This document shows positions 18,036-27,200 of a stretch of 64,000 nt of DNA, one piece after another. The position numbers were made by a program, and so were the translations under genes. The notes under the pieces were generated by a model, which saw only the letters and a list, made by a program, of their open reading frames with translations, did no database searches and had not been told where the DNA came from. The stretch's first letter is position 1; each line of letters opens with the position of its first letter. Source of the DNA: Pseudomonas sp. RIT409 (GTDB lineage Bacteria; Pseudomonadota; Gammaproteobacteria; Pseudomonadales; Pseudomonadaceae). Location: the NCBI RefSeq assembly GCF_003052515.2, contig NZ_QARE02000003.1, positions 186,001-250,000 of the forward strand, given 5' to 3'.

Positions 18036-19246
18036 GCCACCGACTCCTGAGACAAACGAATACCTATGACGCCTGCTGCCCCGAACGCATCTATCTGTTG
18101 TTCGCTGTAACCAAGCGCGATGAGAATTTCGGCGGTGTGTTCACCGACCGCCGGGGGTGGTTTGCGGGGCGATTCCGGATGACTGTTGATGGCGAAACCC
18201 GGCATGCGCAACAGCCCTGCCTGATCGTGATCCAGTTCGACTTGCACGCCGCTTTGACGGTAGTGGTCCGTGTCGATCAACTCGTGGTAGTTGGCAACGG
18301 GGGCGCACAGAATGTCCTGCGCCTCCAGCAGCGGTAGCCAGTCCTCCGACGTTCTCTGAACCAATCGCTGTTCGAGGAATTCGCGCAACTGCGCTCGATG
18401 CTCGACCCTAGATGGGTTATCGACAAACCGCGGATCCTGGGCGAGCTCAGGCATCTCCAGGAGTGTGCATAGCGCGAGCCAGCGCGCCGGGTGGTAGGCG
18501 GCCACCATGATCCACCCGTTCGCAGTCTTGTAGGCTTCGTTCGGAGCGGCGTAAGGCGCCGCGCTGCCTGTTTTTTCCGGGGCCTGTCCCGTCGCCAGGA
18601 AACTGCTCATCGACAGGTGCTGCAACATCAAGGTGCAGTTGTACAAACTCACATCCAGATGTTCACCTTGTCCCTGGTGCTTAAGGCCATTTAACGAAGC
18701 AAGAATCGAGATTGCCGCCAGGTATGCGGTCACCATATCGGCGATGGGAATAGGCACTTTCGAGGGGCTGGACTGAGGATCGCCGAGCATGCTCATCAAC
18801 CCGGTCACGGCCTGAATGATGCCATCGACACCGGGACGCTGGTGCCAGGGTCCTTTTTGCCCGTAGGCAGAAATCGAGCAATACACCACGTCAGGATTGA
18901 CAGACTTTACCGCGTCGTAATCCAGCCCTAGCTTGGCCATGACGCCGGGTCGAAAGCTTTCGATCACCACATCGGCATCACGCATCAATTCAAGCGCAAT
19001 CCCGCGCCCCTGCTCCGTTTTCAGATCCAGAGCAATGCCACGCTTATTGCGGTTCACACTCAGCGACGTGACGCTTTGGCGCTGCTGCCAGGGCGGGCCG
19101 ATAGCGCGACCCAGCTCACCGTCCAGCGGCTCTACCTTGATCACATCTGCGCCCATATCGCCGAGTAGCATGCCGCAGACCGGCCCCGCCACGATGTGCG
19201 AAAAGTCTACGACTCTTATGTTCTTCAAGCTGTCGGTCAACATCAT
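18032..19246 (-). CDS. CaiB/BaiF family (class III) CoA-transferase
   Basis: About 404 residues, normal for the family. It begins with LKNIRVVDFSHIVAGPVCGMLLGDMGADVIKVEPL, followed by LSVNRNKRGIALDLK and DVVIESFRPGVMAKLGLDY, the standard class III CoA-transferase landmarks; the catalytic Asp is probably in the VDGIIQA region. Either ATG at 19246 or 19243 can start it, with AGGGTG upstream. The longer frame to 19492 runs into the next gene's promoter region. It heads an operon with two crotonases, an MHS transporter and a LysR gene, so it likely moves CoA onto an imported acid such as a betaine or short carboxylic acid. Confidence 0.9.
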   Translation of the reverse strand: MMLTDSLKNIRVVDFSHIVAGPVCGMLLGDMGADVIKVEPLDGELGRAIGPPWQQRQSVTSLSVNRNKRGIALDLKTEQGRGIALELMRDADVVIESFRPGVMAKLGLDYDAVKSVNPDVVYCSISAYGQKGPWHQRPGVDGIIQAVTGLMSMLGDPQSSPSKVPIPIADMVTAYLAAISILASLNGLKHQGQGEHLDVSLYNCTLMLQHLSMSSFLATGQAPEKTGSAAPYAAPNEAYKTANGWIMVAAYHPARWLALCTLLEMPELAQDPRFVDNPSRVEHRAQLREFLEQRLVQRTSEDWLPLLEAQDILCAPVANYHELIDTDHYRQSGVQVELDHDQAGLLRMPGFAINSHPESPRKPPPAVGEHTAEILIALGYSEQQIDAFGAAGVIGIRLSQESVA

Positions 19247-19549
19247 CAACACCCTATGCGCACTCAGACGTGCCTTTTTGTAATGGGTTGAGCATAGGGA
19301 CGGCCGGGGCACGGCCGCTATCGACTTTATAGGCGGGACCAATTGAGTTTTTGTTAACAACGCTGTCTGGCATGGCCCTCTGGGCCAGAGGAAAAGCAGA
19401 GCCTGGAGATATTCAGTTCGCCAGACATGTACGGCTCGAGCTCCGCTAGACGGAACGAGAGAATCGGGCAAGCAAAGCCGACGTTTTGGCAATCAAGGAT
19501 GAGCGACGCCGATGCACAGTGTCTGGATGACAAACATCAGGAGGGGGTC

Positions 19550-20755
19550 ATGCACAGCACGCTTGCCGACCAAGCGACAATTGAGAAATCAGCAATGCTT
19601 TCCTCGAGGCTGATGTGGTTTATGTCGACCTGCGCAGGTATCGGCATCGCCAATCTGTATTACAACCAGCCACTGCTGGCACTGATACGAAACACGTTTA
19701 AAGTCACCGAGCGCGAAATCGGCTGGGTTCCGACGCTGACGCAGATCGGCTACGCCCTGGGCATGATGTTTCTGATCCCGCTAGGAGACATGTTTGAACG
19801 CAAAAGGCTGATCGTCCTGTTCAGCGCCTTGGGGGCGGTGACAGCACTGGGCACAGCACTGGCGCCTTCATTGTACGTGTTGCTGCCAGCAAGCTTCCTG
19901 TATGGGCTGACCACCATGACTCCCCAATTACTGGTGCCTCTGGCTATTCATCTTTCAGGGAACGAGCAGAGAGGTCGGGTCGTCGGCGTGATGATCAGCG
20001 GCATTCTGATGGGAATTCTGGTGGCACGCGTCATCTCGGGATTTTTGGGTGACTGGTTCGGCTGGCGTGCAATGTTCACCGTCGCAGCCGCCCTGATGAC
20101 GCTGACCACCCTAGTGATGTATTGGGCCCTGCCCGGCACACAACCGACCTACCACGGCAGCTATGTTGGATTGCTGAAAAGTGTGGTACAGCTCTTTCGC
20201 ACTCAGCCTGTGTTGCGAGAATCCTGTCTGTTTGGCGCAATGCTGTTCGGCTCATTCATGGCGTTCTGGTCGAGTCTCATTTACTTGTTTCGCAGCCCCA
20301 CGCTCAACCTGGGTCCTAGAGAGGTTGGGCTGTACGCTTTGATCGGTGCAGTGGCCGCGCTTTTCAGTCCTCCCATCGGCGCCTTGACAGAGCGCATCAG
20401 GCCCCGTCGCGTGACTGGTGCAATGATCGGAATCGCCCTAGCGTCCTACGGCATTATCTATCTTGGGCAATACAACCTGCTGCTACTGGCCATCGGCGTA
20501 TTGATCATGGATCTGGGAGTCCAACTGGGGCATGTTGCCAATCAACGCAGAGTCTTCGGCCTGGTACCCGATGGGCAGAGCCGGGTGCAAACGGTGTACA
20601 TGTTCTGTTTCTTTATTGGCGCAGGCGCAGGTTCTGCAGCAGGGAGCTGGGCGTGGACCCAGTTCCAATGGGAGGGTGTGTGCTCGGTGGCAGCCTTGAT
20701 GCTTGGGGTCGCAGCCTTGCGCTGGCTTGCACCCGATCCCGCTCAACGCAGCTGA
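19550..20755 (+). CDS. MFS transporter
   Basis: A 401-residue 12-helix MFS protein, inner membrane. It shows IGIANLYYNQPLLALIR in helix 1 and LTQIGYALGMMFLIPLGDMFERKRLI over helix 2, making it a paralogue of the MFS gene at 12791-13966. ATG 19550 is preceded by AGGAGG at five bases, so I use it rather than the longer open frame. It is divergent from the CoA-transferase operon and convergent with an OprD porin. Substrate not deducible; its position suggests a link to the same catabolic unit. Confidence 0.88.
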   Translation: MHSTLADQATIEKSAMLSSRLMWFMSTCAGIGIANLYYNQPLLALIRNTFKVTEREIGWVPTLTQIGYALGMMFLIPLGDMFERKRLIVLFSALGAVTALGTALAPSLYVLLPASFLYGLTTMTPQLLVPLAIHLSGNEQRGRVVGVMISGILMGILVARVISGFLGDWFGWRAMFTVAAALMTLTTLVMYWALPGTQPTYHGSYVGLLKSVVQLFRTQPVLRESCLFGAMLFGSFMAFWSSLIYLFRSPTLNLGPREVGLYALIGAVAALFSPPIGALTERIRPRRVTGAMIGIALASYGIIYLGQYNLLLLAIGVLIMDLGVQLGHVANQRRVFGLVPDGQSRVQTVYMFCFFIGAGAGSAAGSWAWTQFQWEGVCSVAALMLGVAALRWLAPDPAQRS

Positions 20756-20915
20756 TCGCGATAGTTGCACCACCGTACTGCTCATCAAGGCTCGTCAGAG
20801 TTAATCGGCGAGTCTTTAATGAACGGCCAGTGCCTCCCTGTGGAAACGGACCCGAGCGCTAGAGCGCCGCGTATCAAGCTGAACCAGGAGGCACTTGGCG
20901 AGAATCGCCTGCGAC

Positions 20916-22172
20916 TTAGAAGAGCGCCAACGTATAGGTCAGAATCAAACGGTTCTCGTCGACGTCACGGGAGAAGTTGTTACGCGCCATCCCGTTGCGC
21001 CAACGCACACCCAGGTTTTTCAATAGGCCACTTTGCACGACATACTGCATCTCGAAATCCCGCTCCCACTCATCGCCCTCCCCGCCACTTTTCAGGCTGA
21101 TGTTATCGCCACTGGCATACAGCGCGCGAAATGTTAGACCGGGAATGCCCAGCCTTGCGAAGTCAAAGTCATAGCGCAGTTGCCACGACCGTTCTTCAGG
21201 CTCGTCGAAGTCGTTGATCAACACGAAGTTCGGCAGGTAGATGTCGGTCCCGTTCACGTACGGTACGGAAGTGTCGCCACCGTTGTGCACGTACGCGAAT
21301 GTGAGCGCGTGACTCAAAAGGCTGTAGGTGAAGGCACCGCTCAGAGAGCGACTGTCCACCTTGCCGCCCTTGCCTGAACCTGCTTCATCGCTGACAAAAT
21401 AGCGGATATCGCTTTTTAACTTGGCTTCGCCCAATTGCGCGGTGTGGACCAGACCGAAATATTGTTGTCGGTAGATGTCCTCAAGCACAGCGTTTTGGTA
21501 GGTCAGCGCGAGATTGGGCGCCACCTTGTATGTCCCCCCTCCCATGGTGAAGTGGTCGGACTCAACGGTGCCGCGGAAGCGACCGTTTTTGTTGAACAGC
21601 GCCAAGTCCTCGGCAGCGGCCTGTGCACGATCGGTTTCACGATCAAAGCGCACTCCGGTCAGTGCCAGTGATTTGATCTCATTGGAATCGAGTGTGACCC
21701 CCTGAAAGACCTGAGGCAGCATTCGCCCGTTATTGCCCACCAGCGTGGGCTGCACCGGCTGAAATCCGTTGCCGAATTTGAGCTCGGTGTTCGACACTTT
21801 AACCTTGCCCATCACCCCGCCTTTGGAGAATTCGCCAGGCGCACGACCGTCGTTGTGAACAGGCAACAAACCCGAGTTGATACGATCCGGGCTGGAGTCT
21901 AACTTCAGGCCCAACATGCCGATGGCATCGACACCGAAACCGACCCAACCTTGGGTATAGCCAGAGCGGTAATCGATCAGAAAGCTTTGCCCCCACTCAT
22001 CCCGCTTGCTTTGTCCCGGCCCGTCACGAAAATCACGGTTGAAATAGAAGTTCTTGGCAATGAATGTCGCTCGGCTGTCCTCGAAAAAACCTTCCGCCAA
22101 AACCATCGTCGACATTGTTGACAACACCAGAACAGCACCCGTACTGCGGATCATTTTTTTCTTGTTTTTCAT
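20916..22172 (-). CDS. OprD-family outer-membrane porin
   Basis: An intact 418-residue porin of the OprD/Occ family, expected to form an 18-strand outer-membrane channel for small carboxylates or basic amino acids. It starts MKNKKKMIRSTGAVLVLSTM with a signal peptide probably cleaved after MVLA, then FFEDSRATFIAKNFYFNRDFRDG, the characteristic OprD start. The end DENRLILTYTLALF is also typical. ATG 22172 has GGAG five bases upstream. It is a homologue of the frameshifted porin at 8471-9734 and of the tail remnant near 59.1 kb. Together with the adjacent MFS gene it could give an uptake route across both membranes. Confidence 0.92.
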   Translation of the reverse strand: MKNKKKMIRSTGAVLVLSTMSTMVLAEGFFEDSRATFIAKNFYFNRDFRDGPGQSKRDEWGQSFLIDYRSGYTQGWVGFGVDAIGMLGLKLDSSPDRINSGLLPVHNDGRAPGEFSKGGVMGKVKVSNTELKFGNGFQPVQPTLVGNNGRMLPQVFQGVTLDSNEIKSLALTGVRFDRETDRAQAAAEDLALFNKNGRFRGTVESDHFTMGGGTYKVAPNLALTYQNAVLEDIYRQQYFGLVHTAQLGEAKLKSDIRYFVSDEAGSGKGGKVDSRSLSGAFTYSLLSHALTFAYVHNGGDTSVPYVNGTDIYLPNFVLINDFDEPEERSWQLRYDFDFARLGIPGLTFRALYASGDNISLKSGGEGDEWERDFEMQYVVQSGLLKNLGVRWRNGMARNNFSRDVDENRLILTYTLALF

Positions 22173-22489
22173 GACGTCTCCAACGCTGCTCACAGGCACG
22201 ACGACAAGCGTCGGCGCTGAGCCAGCCGGTTTTTATAATTATGAAAGAGAGCTTGGTACTCAGAGATTGGACCTCTGCGCGGCGAGCATGAAAGAACGAT
22301 CACACAGCTGCCATCGACTTTCTCTCAGGTAGGGGTTGAGTTTTTATCAACGGCGACGGGCTGGTATTGGCGGTTATTGGATTAGGCAAGGAATGAAGAT
22401 GAAACGGCATTCGCAGCTATACGGGTTAACCGTAACGTGGGCACTCAGCTTTTGCGCTGAATCAATATTCAACGATTGGAGATCAGCCC
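22173..22489. other. Divergent promoter region, no gene
   Basis: Between the porin start and the aldehyde dehydrogenase start. Both promoters must lie here. I see no convincing operator, RNA gene or open frame with a ribosome-binding site. Confidence 0.5.
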
Positions 22490-23869
22490 ATGTTAGTCGT
22501 TTACAACCCTGCCGATGGCAGCGAAGTTGGCCGTGTTGAAAAAAGCGATGCCGCGGCAGTCAGTGCAGCCATTGATCGCACCTGCGCCGCATTCCCTGAG
22601 TGGTCCGGCAAACTGGCCAAGGAACGCAGCGACATCCTGCGCCGTTGGTTTGAAAGCGTCAGAGCGGACAAAGAAGCATTCGCCGAACTTATGTCGAAAG
22701 AAAACGGCAAGTGTCTTTCCGAGGCCCGCGGTGAAATCGATTATGGTCTGGGCTTTATCGAGTGGTACGCAGAAGAAGCCAAGCGCGTTTATGGCGACAC
22801 CATCCCTACCCACGACAAGAACGCTTCGGTGGTCGTGACCAAGGAACCGGTCGGTCCGGTCGCCGCTATCACGCCCTGGAACTTCCCGTTCATGATGATC
22901 ACCCGTAAGGTCGCCACCGCTCTGGCGGCTGGATGCACCATGATCATCAAGCCGGCCGAAGATACGCCACTGACCGCATTCAAACTGCTGGAGCATGCCC
23001 GCAAGGCCGGCATCCCTGAAGGTGTTCTGGAGATGGTGGTGGGTGATCCCAAGCAGATTGGTGAACTCATTACCTCTGACCCGCGCATCCACAAGGTGTC
23101 GTTCACTGGCTCCACCAATGTGGGCAAGCTGCTGGCGGCCCAATGCGCACAAACCATCAAAAAAATGACCATGGAGCTGGGCGGTAACGCACCTTTCATC
23201 GTCTTTGACGACGCCAATATCGAAGAAGCTGTCAAAGGGCTGGTCGGCGCGAAGCTGCGTAACTCGGGCCAGGTGTGCATCTCGCCGAACCGGATTTTCG
23301 TGCAGGACACCATCATCGATGCGTTCCTGGAAAAAGTGAAAGCAGCGGTGACTGCGATCGACGTGGATCAAGGCCTGCGCGAGGACTTTGTGGTAGGTCC
23401 TATGATCAACAAGACCGGCTTCGAAAAGGTCGCCTCACTGGTTGAGCAGGCCAAGGCTGCAGGTGCGAAGGTACTGCTGGGTGGCAAGCCTCACGCCAAA
23501 GGTGGACTGTTTTACGAACCCACCATTCTGACCGGTCTCACTGACGATTCGCCGCTGGCTGAAAACGAGATCTTTGGTCCTGTGTTTGCCGTCTACTCCT
23601 TCTCCACCGAAGAAGAAGTCATCAAGCGCGCCAATCAGACCGAGTTCGGCCTGGTTGCGTATGCCTACACCAGCGCTCTGGGCCGTTCGCTGCGTCTGTC
23701 CCGCAAACTTGAGGCCGGGATGGTCATCCTGAACTCGGGCTCTGTGGGCACAGTTTCGATTCCGTTCGGCGGTATCAAGCAGTCTGGCTATGGCCGCGAA
23801 GGTAGCTATTATGGCATCGAAGAATACGTGCACGTTAAGTACGTATTGATGGCGGGCGCTCAGCTGTAA
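22490..23869 (+). CDS. NAD(P)-dependent aldehyde dehydrogenase, succinate-semialdehyde type
   Basis: A 459-residue aldehyde dehydrogenase. The catalytic Glu is at about residue 229 in MELGGNAPF and the catalytic Cys at about 263 in NSGQVCISPNR; TPWNFPF near 129 and FTGSTNVGK near 205 are the cofactor segments. The pattern EIDYGLGFIEWYAEEAKRVYGD is characteristic of the succinate-semialdehyde dehydrogenase (GabD-like) group. The N-terminus is about 20 residues shorter than usual, but GGAGA lies seven bases before the ATG. Oxidises an aldehyde to its acid in the cytosol; it stands alone with a terminator after it, divergent from a porin. Confidence 0.9.
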   Translation: MLVVYNPADGSEVGRVEKSDAAAVSAAIDRTCAAFPEWSGKLAKERSDILRRWFESVRADKEAFAELMSKENGKCLSEARGEIDYGLGFIEWYAEEAKRVYGDTIPTHDKNASVVVTKEPVGPVAAITPWNFPFMMITRKVATALAAGCTMIIKPAEDTPLTAFKLLEHARKAGIPEGVLEMVVGDPKQIGELITSDPRIHKVSFTGSTNVGKLLAAQCAQTIKKMTMELGGNAPFIVFDDANIEEAVKGLVGAKLRNSGQVCISPNRIFVQDTIIDAFLEKVKAAVTAIDVDQGLREDFVVGPMINKTGFEKVASLVEQAKAAGAKVLLGGKPHAKGGLFYEPTILTGLTDDSPLAENEIFGPVFAVYSFSTEEEVIKRANQTEFGLVAYAYTSALGRSLRLSRKLEAGMVILNSGSVGTVSIPFGGIKQSGYGREGSYYGIEEYVHVKYVLMAGAQL

Positions 23870-23883
23870 CTTTCACCCAGAAC

Positions 23884-23915
23884 ACGGGGGAGGCCACGAC
23901 CCTTCCCCGTCTTTC
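23884..23915 (+). terminator. Rho-independent-type terminator after aldehyde dehydrogenase
   Basis: ACGGGGGAGG and CCTTCCCCGT form a 10-bp stem with one mismatch, followed by CTTTC. It lies 15 bases past the stop codon and separates the gene from the convergent hypothetical gene. Confidence 0.6.
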
Positions 23916-23952
23916 GACTGCTACGCTCCACTCCCCGGTACTCTTTCGGCAA

Positions 23953-24438
23953 TTACTCCATCAGCACGGACAATACGTAGTTCTGTTTGTTAACGACGGT
24001 TCGAGTCAAAGTCGCATGGCCATCGCCGACTGGCAGACTGATCGGCGCAGCTTTCAGAATCGCTTCGTCAAAAGCGTGAGGAATGGAAAGGCCAAGCGCG
24101 CGCACTGACAGACGTTTCGTGGCTCTGATCAGTTCTCTGCGCGCCGAGTCTTCATCCGAAGGCAGGACTACATTTAGGATCAGTTTTACACGATGGGGTA
24201 CGCCTTCGTTCCCTTCAGCGGAAAACGAAATAGTATTGCCATCGACTCGATCTGATTTGATCGGTCTCGCACCACTGCTGCAACCTTCTTGACCATCCTG
24301 GCGAACAACCCACTCATTAGCGCGGAGTTGCGTGTCGTTCAAGGAAGTACACAGTTGTGCCGCTGACTGCGGTCGTAAATCTGCCAGGCAGTTGAACGAA
24401 CACCAAAGTCCTGCAACACCCACAACGATGCGTAACAT
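23953..24438 (-). CDS. Hypothetical exported protein
   Basis: A 161-residue protein I do not recognise. From ATG 24438 it begins MLRIVVGVAGLWCSFNCLAD, a plausible signal peptide cleaved after CLA, so it is probably periplasmic. The mature part has two cysteines (QLCTSLND and GQEGCSSG), which could form a disulfide, and a conserved-looking mixed alpha/beta body. An upstream open frame would overlap the NTF2-like gene and has no ribosome-binding site. It follows that gene by 40 bases and may be its operon partner. Confidence 0.6.
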   Translation of the reverse strand: MLRIVVGVAGLWCSFNCLADLRPQSAAQLCTSLNDTQLRANEWVVRQDGQEGCSSGARPIKSDRVDGNTISFSAEGNEGVPHRVKLILNVVLPSDEDSARRELIRATKRLSVRALGLSIPHAFDEAILKAAPISLPVGDGHATLTRTVVNKQNYVLSVLME

Positions 24439-24478
24439 CTTGTTTGTTCTCCGTATGTCGACAGGCTTGCGCCCGCAG

Positions 24479-25015
24479 TCACATAAAGCCATACAGGTCA
24501 TTCAGACCCGATTGCAGTAAACGCCGCTGTTCTTCCGATCCATCCACGGGAAGAAGCGTGCGCCGTAAAATCTTCCATTGGCCCTCAAAACACCGCAGAT
24601 CCCAACGGTTAATCAGCGTGCGATGAATTCGATATCCGTTCGAAGAACCATGGTTTGGTAACGTTCGAAGTGTGCCTTCATGATCCAAATGGACAATCAT
24701 CAGGTATGACGTCACGACGGCTTCGTCCCCCCTCAGGTCGATCAACGGCAGACCGGCAAAATGCGCAAGACCATCCTGAATGGCAGCCTCATGTTCAGGC
24801 CGCAGAATGAAGCTAGCTATTTCTTGAGCACCCATTGCCCCGTCCAGACCTGAGCCTCGATCAAAAACACCCTCTTCGTGATACACGGACCGTGTGTATT
24901 GGGCATGTCCCGTGTCGGCGCTAGGTGGGTGCGAAGCGATGAGCTGGTAGATAGCCAACTTGGCTTCGATGATTGCCAGCCGCTTTTCGAGATAATCTGA
25001 ATCTGTTGATTGCAT
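24479..25015 (-). CDS. NTF2-like/SnoaL-like protein
   Basis: A 178-residue protein with the layout of the SnoaL-like NTF2 fold: N-terminal helices EKRLAIIEAKLAIYQLIASH, then YHEEGVFDRGSG, GLAHFAGLPLIDLRGDEAVVTSYLMIVHL and WKILRRTLLPVDG near the end. It resembles the group of small aromatic-hydroxylating-dioxygenase-like or dehydratase proteins with no metal site. Activity is not known. It lies downstream of a DUF308-like membrane protein on the same strand, 98 bases away. Confidence 0.75.
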   Translation of the reverse strand: MQSTDSDYLEKRLAIIEAKLAIYQLIASHPPSADTGHAQYTRSVYHEEGVFDRGSGLDGAMGAQEIASFILRPEHEAAIQDGLAHFAGLPLIDLRGDEAVVTSYLMIVHLDHEGTLRTLPNHGSSNGYRIHRTLINRWDLRCFEGQWKILRRTLLPVDGSEEQRRLLQSGLNDLYGFM

Positions 25016-25113
25016 GCCTCACCTTTGAATACATTAAACGCTGAGCTTCCGGCCCGCACAGCGGGTAGGTAACAACACTGATCGCTCCTACTAAATCCGT
25101 TCGTTGTTCAAGA

Positions 25114-25692
25114 TTACTGACGCGCCTGAGAGACGACGAGCCAGATGCCTGATACCAGGAAATAGAAAGCACCAAACGCCGCATAAGGCACGATGTCGCT
25201 GACGCCGTAGAAACCTCCCGACATGGCTTGCCTCAGGAAGAAGATTCCTGCCATTGCGGATTGGGCGCCACTCATGATCATCAGCCACTGAGCGCCATAT
25301 TTCTTGCGACGCCTAACAGCGGTCGCGATTTGAAGAAAACCGGACCCGATAGCCCATATTCCGAAAACAGCCAGCATAGAATTCGTACTAACTGACAGTG
25401 CAACGGCGATGCCAATCGTTGCCACCAGACTCAAAATTGCATTCATGGACAGGACAGGATTACAGTTCATCCCACCATGTCGGTAGGCATCCAAAAAACT
25501 CGCTGCAGCGTCCCATGCGGGATAGAAAATGATTAATGCTGCAGCAGCAAAAGGGAGTATCGAGCCGGTGGTGACCGCGGCCCCTACCCATATGAAAGAA
25601 ACTGCAGCACGGATGAAATAGTAAAAAACGAGCCACTCACCCTTTACATCACACATAGGGGCGCTTAGTGCATCGAAGGTTCTAGTCTTCAT
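25114..25692 (-). CDS. DUF308/HdeD-like membrane protein
   Basis: A 192-residue integral membrane protein with about six hydrophobic segments (for example FYYFIRAAVSFIWVGAAV, SILPFAAAALIIFY, AILSLVATIGIAVALSV, MLAVFGIWAIGSGFLQIATA). The repeated pattern of paired helices around GIWAIGSGFLQI is that of HdeD-like DUF308 proteins, which have no established biochemical role (HdeD is linked to acid stress). ATG 25692 is used. It follows the FlgD-like gene by 31 bases on the same strand and so may be under the same TetR control. Confidence 0.7.
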   Translation of the reverse strand: MKTRTFDALSAPMCDVKGEWLVFYYFIRAAVSFIWVGAAVTTGSILPFAAAALIIFYPAWDAAASFLDAYRHGGMNCNPVLSMNAILSLVATIGIAVALSVSTNSMLAVFGIWAIGSGFLQIATAVRRRKKYGAQWLMIMSGAQSAMAGIFFLRQAMSGGFYGVSDIVPYAAFGAFYFLVSGIWLVVSQARQ

Positions 25693-25723
25693 GTCTATCA
25701 CCAAATTGGCAAAACAATCGAGA

Positions 25724-26386
25724 TCAACGTGCGGTCTGGTCGGCTCCTGACTTGAGGTCTATTACGTCGTGTTGAGCAAATGTCCCAACTGGCGTCTCTA
25801 GCCCTATGTCCGATGTTCCCGGGCCACGGATACCGGTCACGGTTGTCCATACAGCAACCTGTGGTGGTGTTCCTGAGCCGACCGCGGCCGTTAGGGTTAG
25901 AGGCCCTTTCACTGCAGTGCCATTTACTTTCCCATCCCACACAAAACTCAGGATGCCCGCTGCAGCGTTTTCATGGTGCTCGGTATGAACAACGACCCCG
26001 TTTTCGTCGGTGAAAGTGAGGTCCAGCGTCGCCGGGGTTTCGAGCAGTAGTTCGCCGGCATAGCTACCGTCCGCACGTGGAGTTGCATGAGATGAAGGCA
26101 CCAACGCAGAACGCCCAAGCCATGACGCAGGATCGTAAGTTGATCCCTTTCCTAACAACTGCCTGAGCAAACCACTGATTTCCTGAAGCGTGGATGCCTG
26201 AGTCAGGGCCGCAAGCTGTTGCACGGTATCTCCAGGATCCGTCGGCGATAGCGGGTCTTGATGCTGCAACTGCGTTGTTAGCAGTTTCAAAAATGCCTGA
26301 CTGTCGAGAGCCGGGATGCGACTGCCAACGTTAGCTGAGCCAGCAGGCTGGCTTGTTGGGTTAATCAACAAATTGGTCTCAAGCAT
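25724..26386 (-). CDS. Orphan FlgD-like flagellar hook-capping protein
   Basis: A 220-residue protein with the FlgD signature: a flexible N-terminus, then DSQAFLKLLTTQLQHQDPLSPTDPGDTVQQLAALTQASTLQEI at residues about 28-70, which is the conserved export/cap region of FlgD. The C-terminal half has the Tudor/Ig-like pattern (WLGRSALV, YAGELLLETPATLDLTF, DENGVVVHTE, FVWDGKVNGTAV). FlgD normally scaffolds the flagellar hook and sits in the flgB-L operon; here no other flagellar gene is visible. It lies next to a TetR gene and one of its three operator copies (26438-26455), so it is probably repressed by that protein. Function outside flagella is unknown. Confidence 0.82.
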   Translation of the reverse strand: MLETNLLINPTSQPAGSANVGSRIPALDSQAFLKLLTTQLQHQDPLSPTDPGDTVQQLAALTQASTLQEISGLLRQLLGKGSTYDPASWLGRSALVPSSHATPRADGSYAGELLLETPATLDLTFTDENGVVVHTEHHENAAAGILSFVWDGKVNGTAVKGPLTLTAAVGSGTPPQVAVWTTVTGIRGPGTSDIGLETPVGTFAQHDVIDLKSGADQTAR

Positions 26387-26437
26387 CGCATCACTCTCTT
26401 TTATGGTTAGGCTAGTCGGCGAAATATTGAGTATGCG

Positions 26438-26455
26438 TACCTACTAGAAGGTAGA
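26438..26455. promoter_or_regulatory. TetR-type operator, copy 1 (before flgD-like gene)
   Basis: ACCTACTAGAAGGTAG (the reverse complement is CTACCTTCTAGTAGG) about 52 bases upstream of the FlgD-like start. The same palindrome recurs at 27090 and 27201. Confidence 0.7.
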
Positions 26456-26496
26456 GATCTAAACCCAAAAAAACGGCCAACACGTGGCCGCCTGGA

Positions 26497-27081
26497 TTAG
26501 TTCGTTACAACAATTCTGTTTAGCATTGGCTGAGTGATCGCACCGAACATTTCAGGATCACCGTACGCGCGGGCAGAAAGCATGGCGCCGTGAACGGTAG
26601 CCATGAATGTCTCAGCTTCTGCACAAGCATCGTTTGAGAATGAAAGGCAACCTTGCTTGTCCCCTCTCTCGAAGACAGATGTCAGCCACGCCGAAAGCGC
26701 CCGAAAATGGGCCCTGACCTCGGTAACAATTTCTTGGGGCAACACGGGTATTTGCGTTGCAAGAAGTGCACACACGCAGTACCCCTTTGTGGCATCGCCG
26801 ATGCAGCCCTGCCAATACCCTATATAAGCCCCGAGTTGGTCATTCGGACTCGGACACATGCGCTCGAGATGGGCGATGCCGGATTCAGCCTCTTGGCGAT
26901 ATTGGGTCACTAAGGTTCTCACCAAATCCACCTTGGTAGGAAAATGATGGTGGATGCTGGCTTTGCGAATACCCACGAATTCCGAGATGTCCGCGTAGCT
27001 AAAGCCACTGTAGCCGCCTGCGATGATAAGCGAGCGAGCACAGTTCAGGATTTCGTAAAAAGTGTTGGAGTGATTGGTCAT
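26497..27081 (-). CDS. TetR/AcrR family repressor
   Basis: A 194-residue TetR regulator. The helix-turn-helix is at about residues 10-50 (ILNCARSLIIAGGYSGFSYADISEFVG, then RKASIHHHFPTKVDL), resembling the group that ends with the TetR_C_16-like segment KGYCVCALLATQIPVLP. Its own start codon lies just downstream of a CCTACCTTCTAGTAGG palindrome at 27090-27105 that overlaps the ribosome-binding region, and further copies lie before the FlgD-like gene and upstream of the chorismate mutase gene. Autorepression and repression of both neighbours are inferred from these three sites. The inducer is unknown. Confidence 0.9.
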   Translation of the reverse strand: MTNHSNTFYEILNCARSLIIAGGYSGFSYADISEFVGIRKASIHHHFPTKVDLVRTLVTQYRQEAESGIAHLERMCPSPNDQLGAYIGYWQGCIGDATKGYCVCALLATQIPVLPQEIVTEVRAHFRALSAWLTSVFERGDKQGCLSFSNDACAEAETFMATVHGAMLSARAYGDPEMFGAITQPMLNRIVVTN

Positions 27082-27089
27082 GAGTGAAA

Positions 27090-27105
27090 CCTACCTTCTA
27101 GTAGG
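27090..27105. promoter_or_regulatory. TetR-type operator, copy 2 (at the TetR start)
   Basis: CCTACCTTCTAGTAGG, nine bases upstream of the TetR start codon; it covers the presumed ribosome-binding site and promoter, consistent with autorepression. Confidence 0.7.
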
Positions 27106-27200
27106 CCACGCGTCAAGTCGCAGCACGTTTCCCGCCTAACCTGATTACCTTCAATCGGGTGGGAGCCCAGGGTAAGCAATCAAAGTTAATTGCAATGCGG

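Noticed and set aside
22493..23371. 292-residue open frame opposite the aldehyde dehydrogenase
   Set aside because: Antisense shadow of a GC-rich gene; no similarity or start signal.
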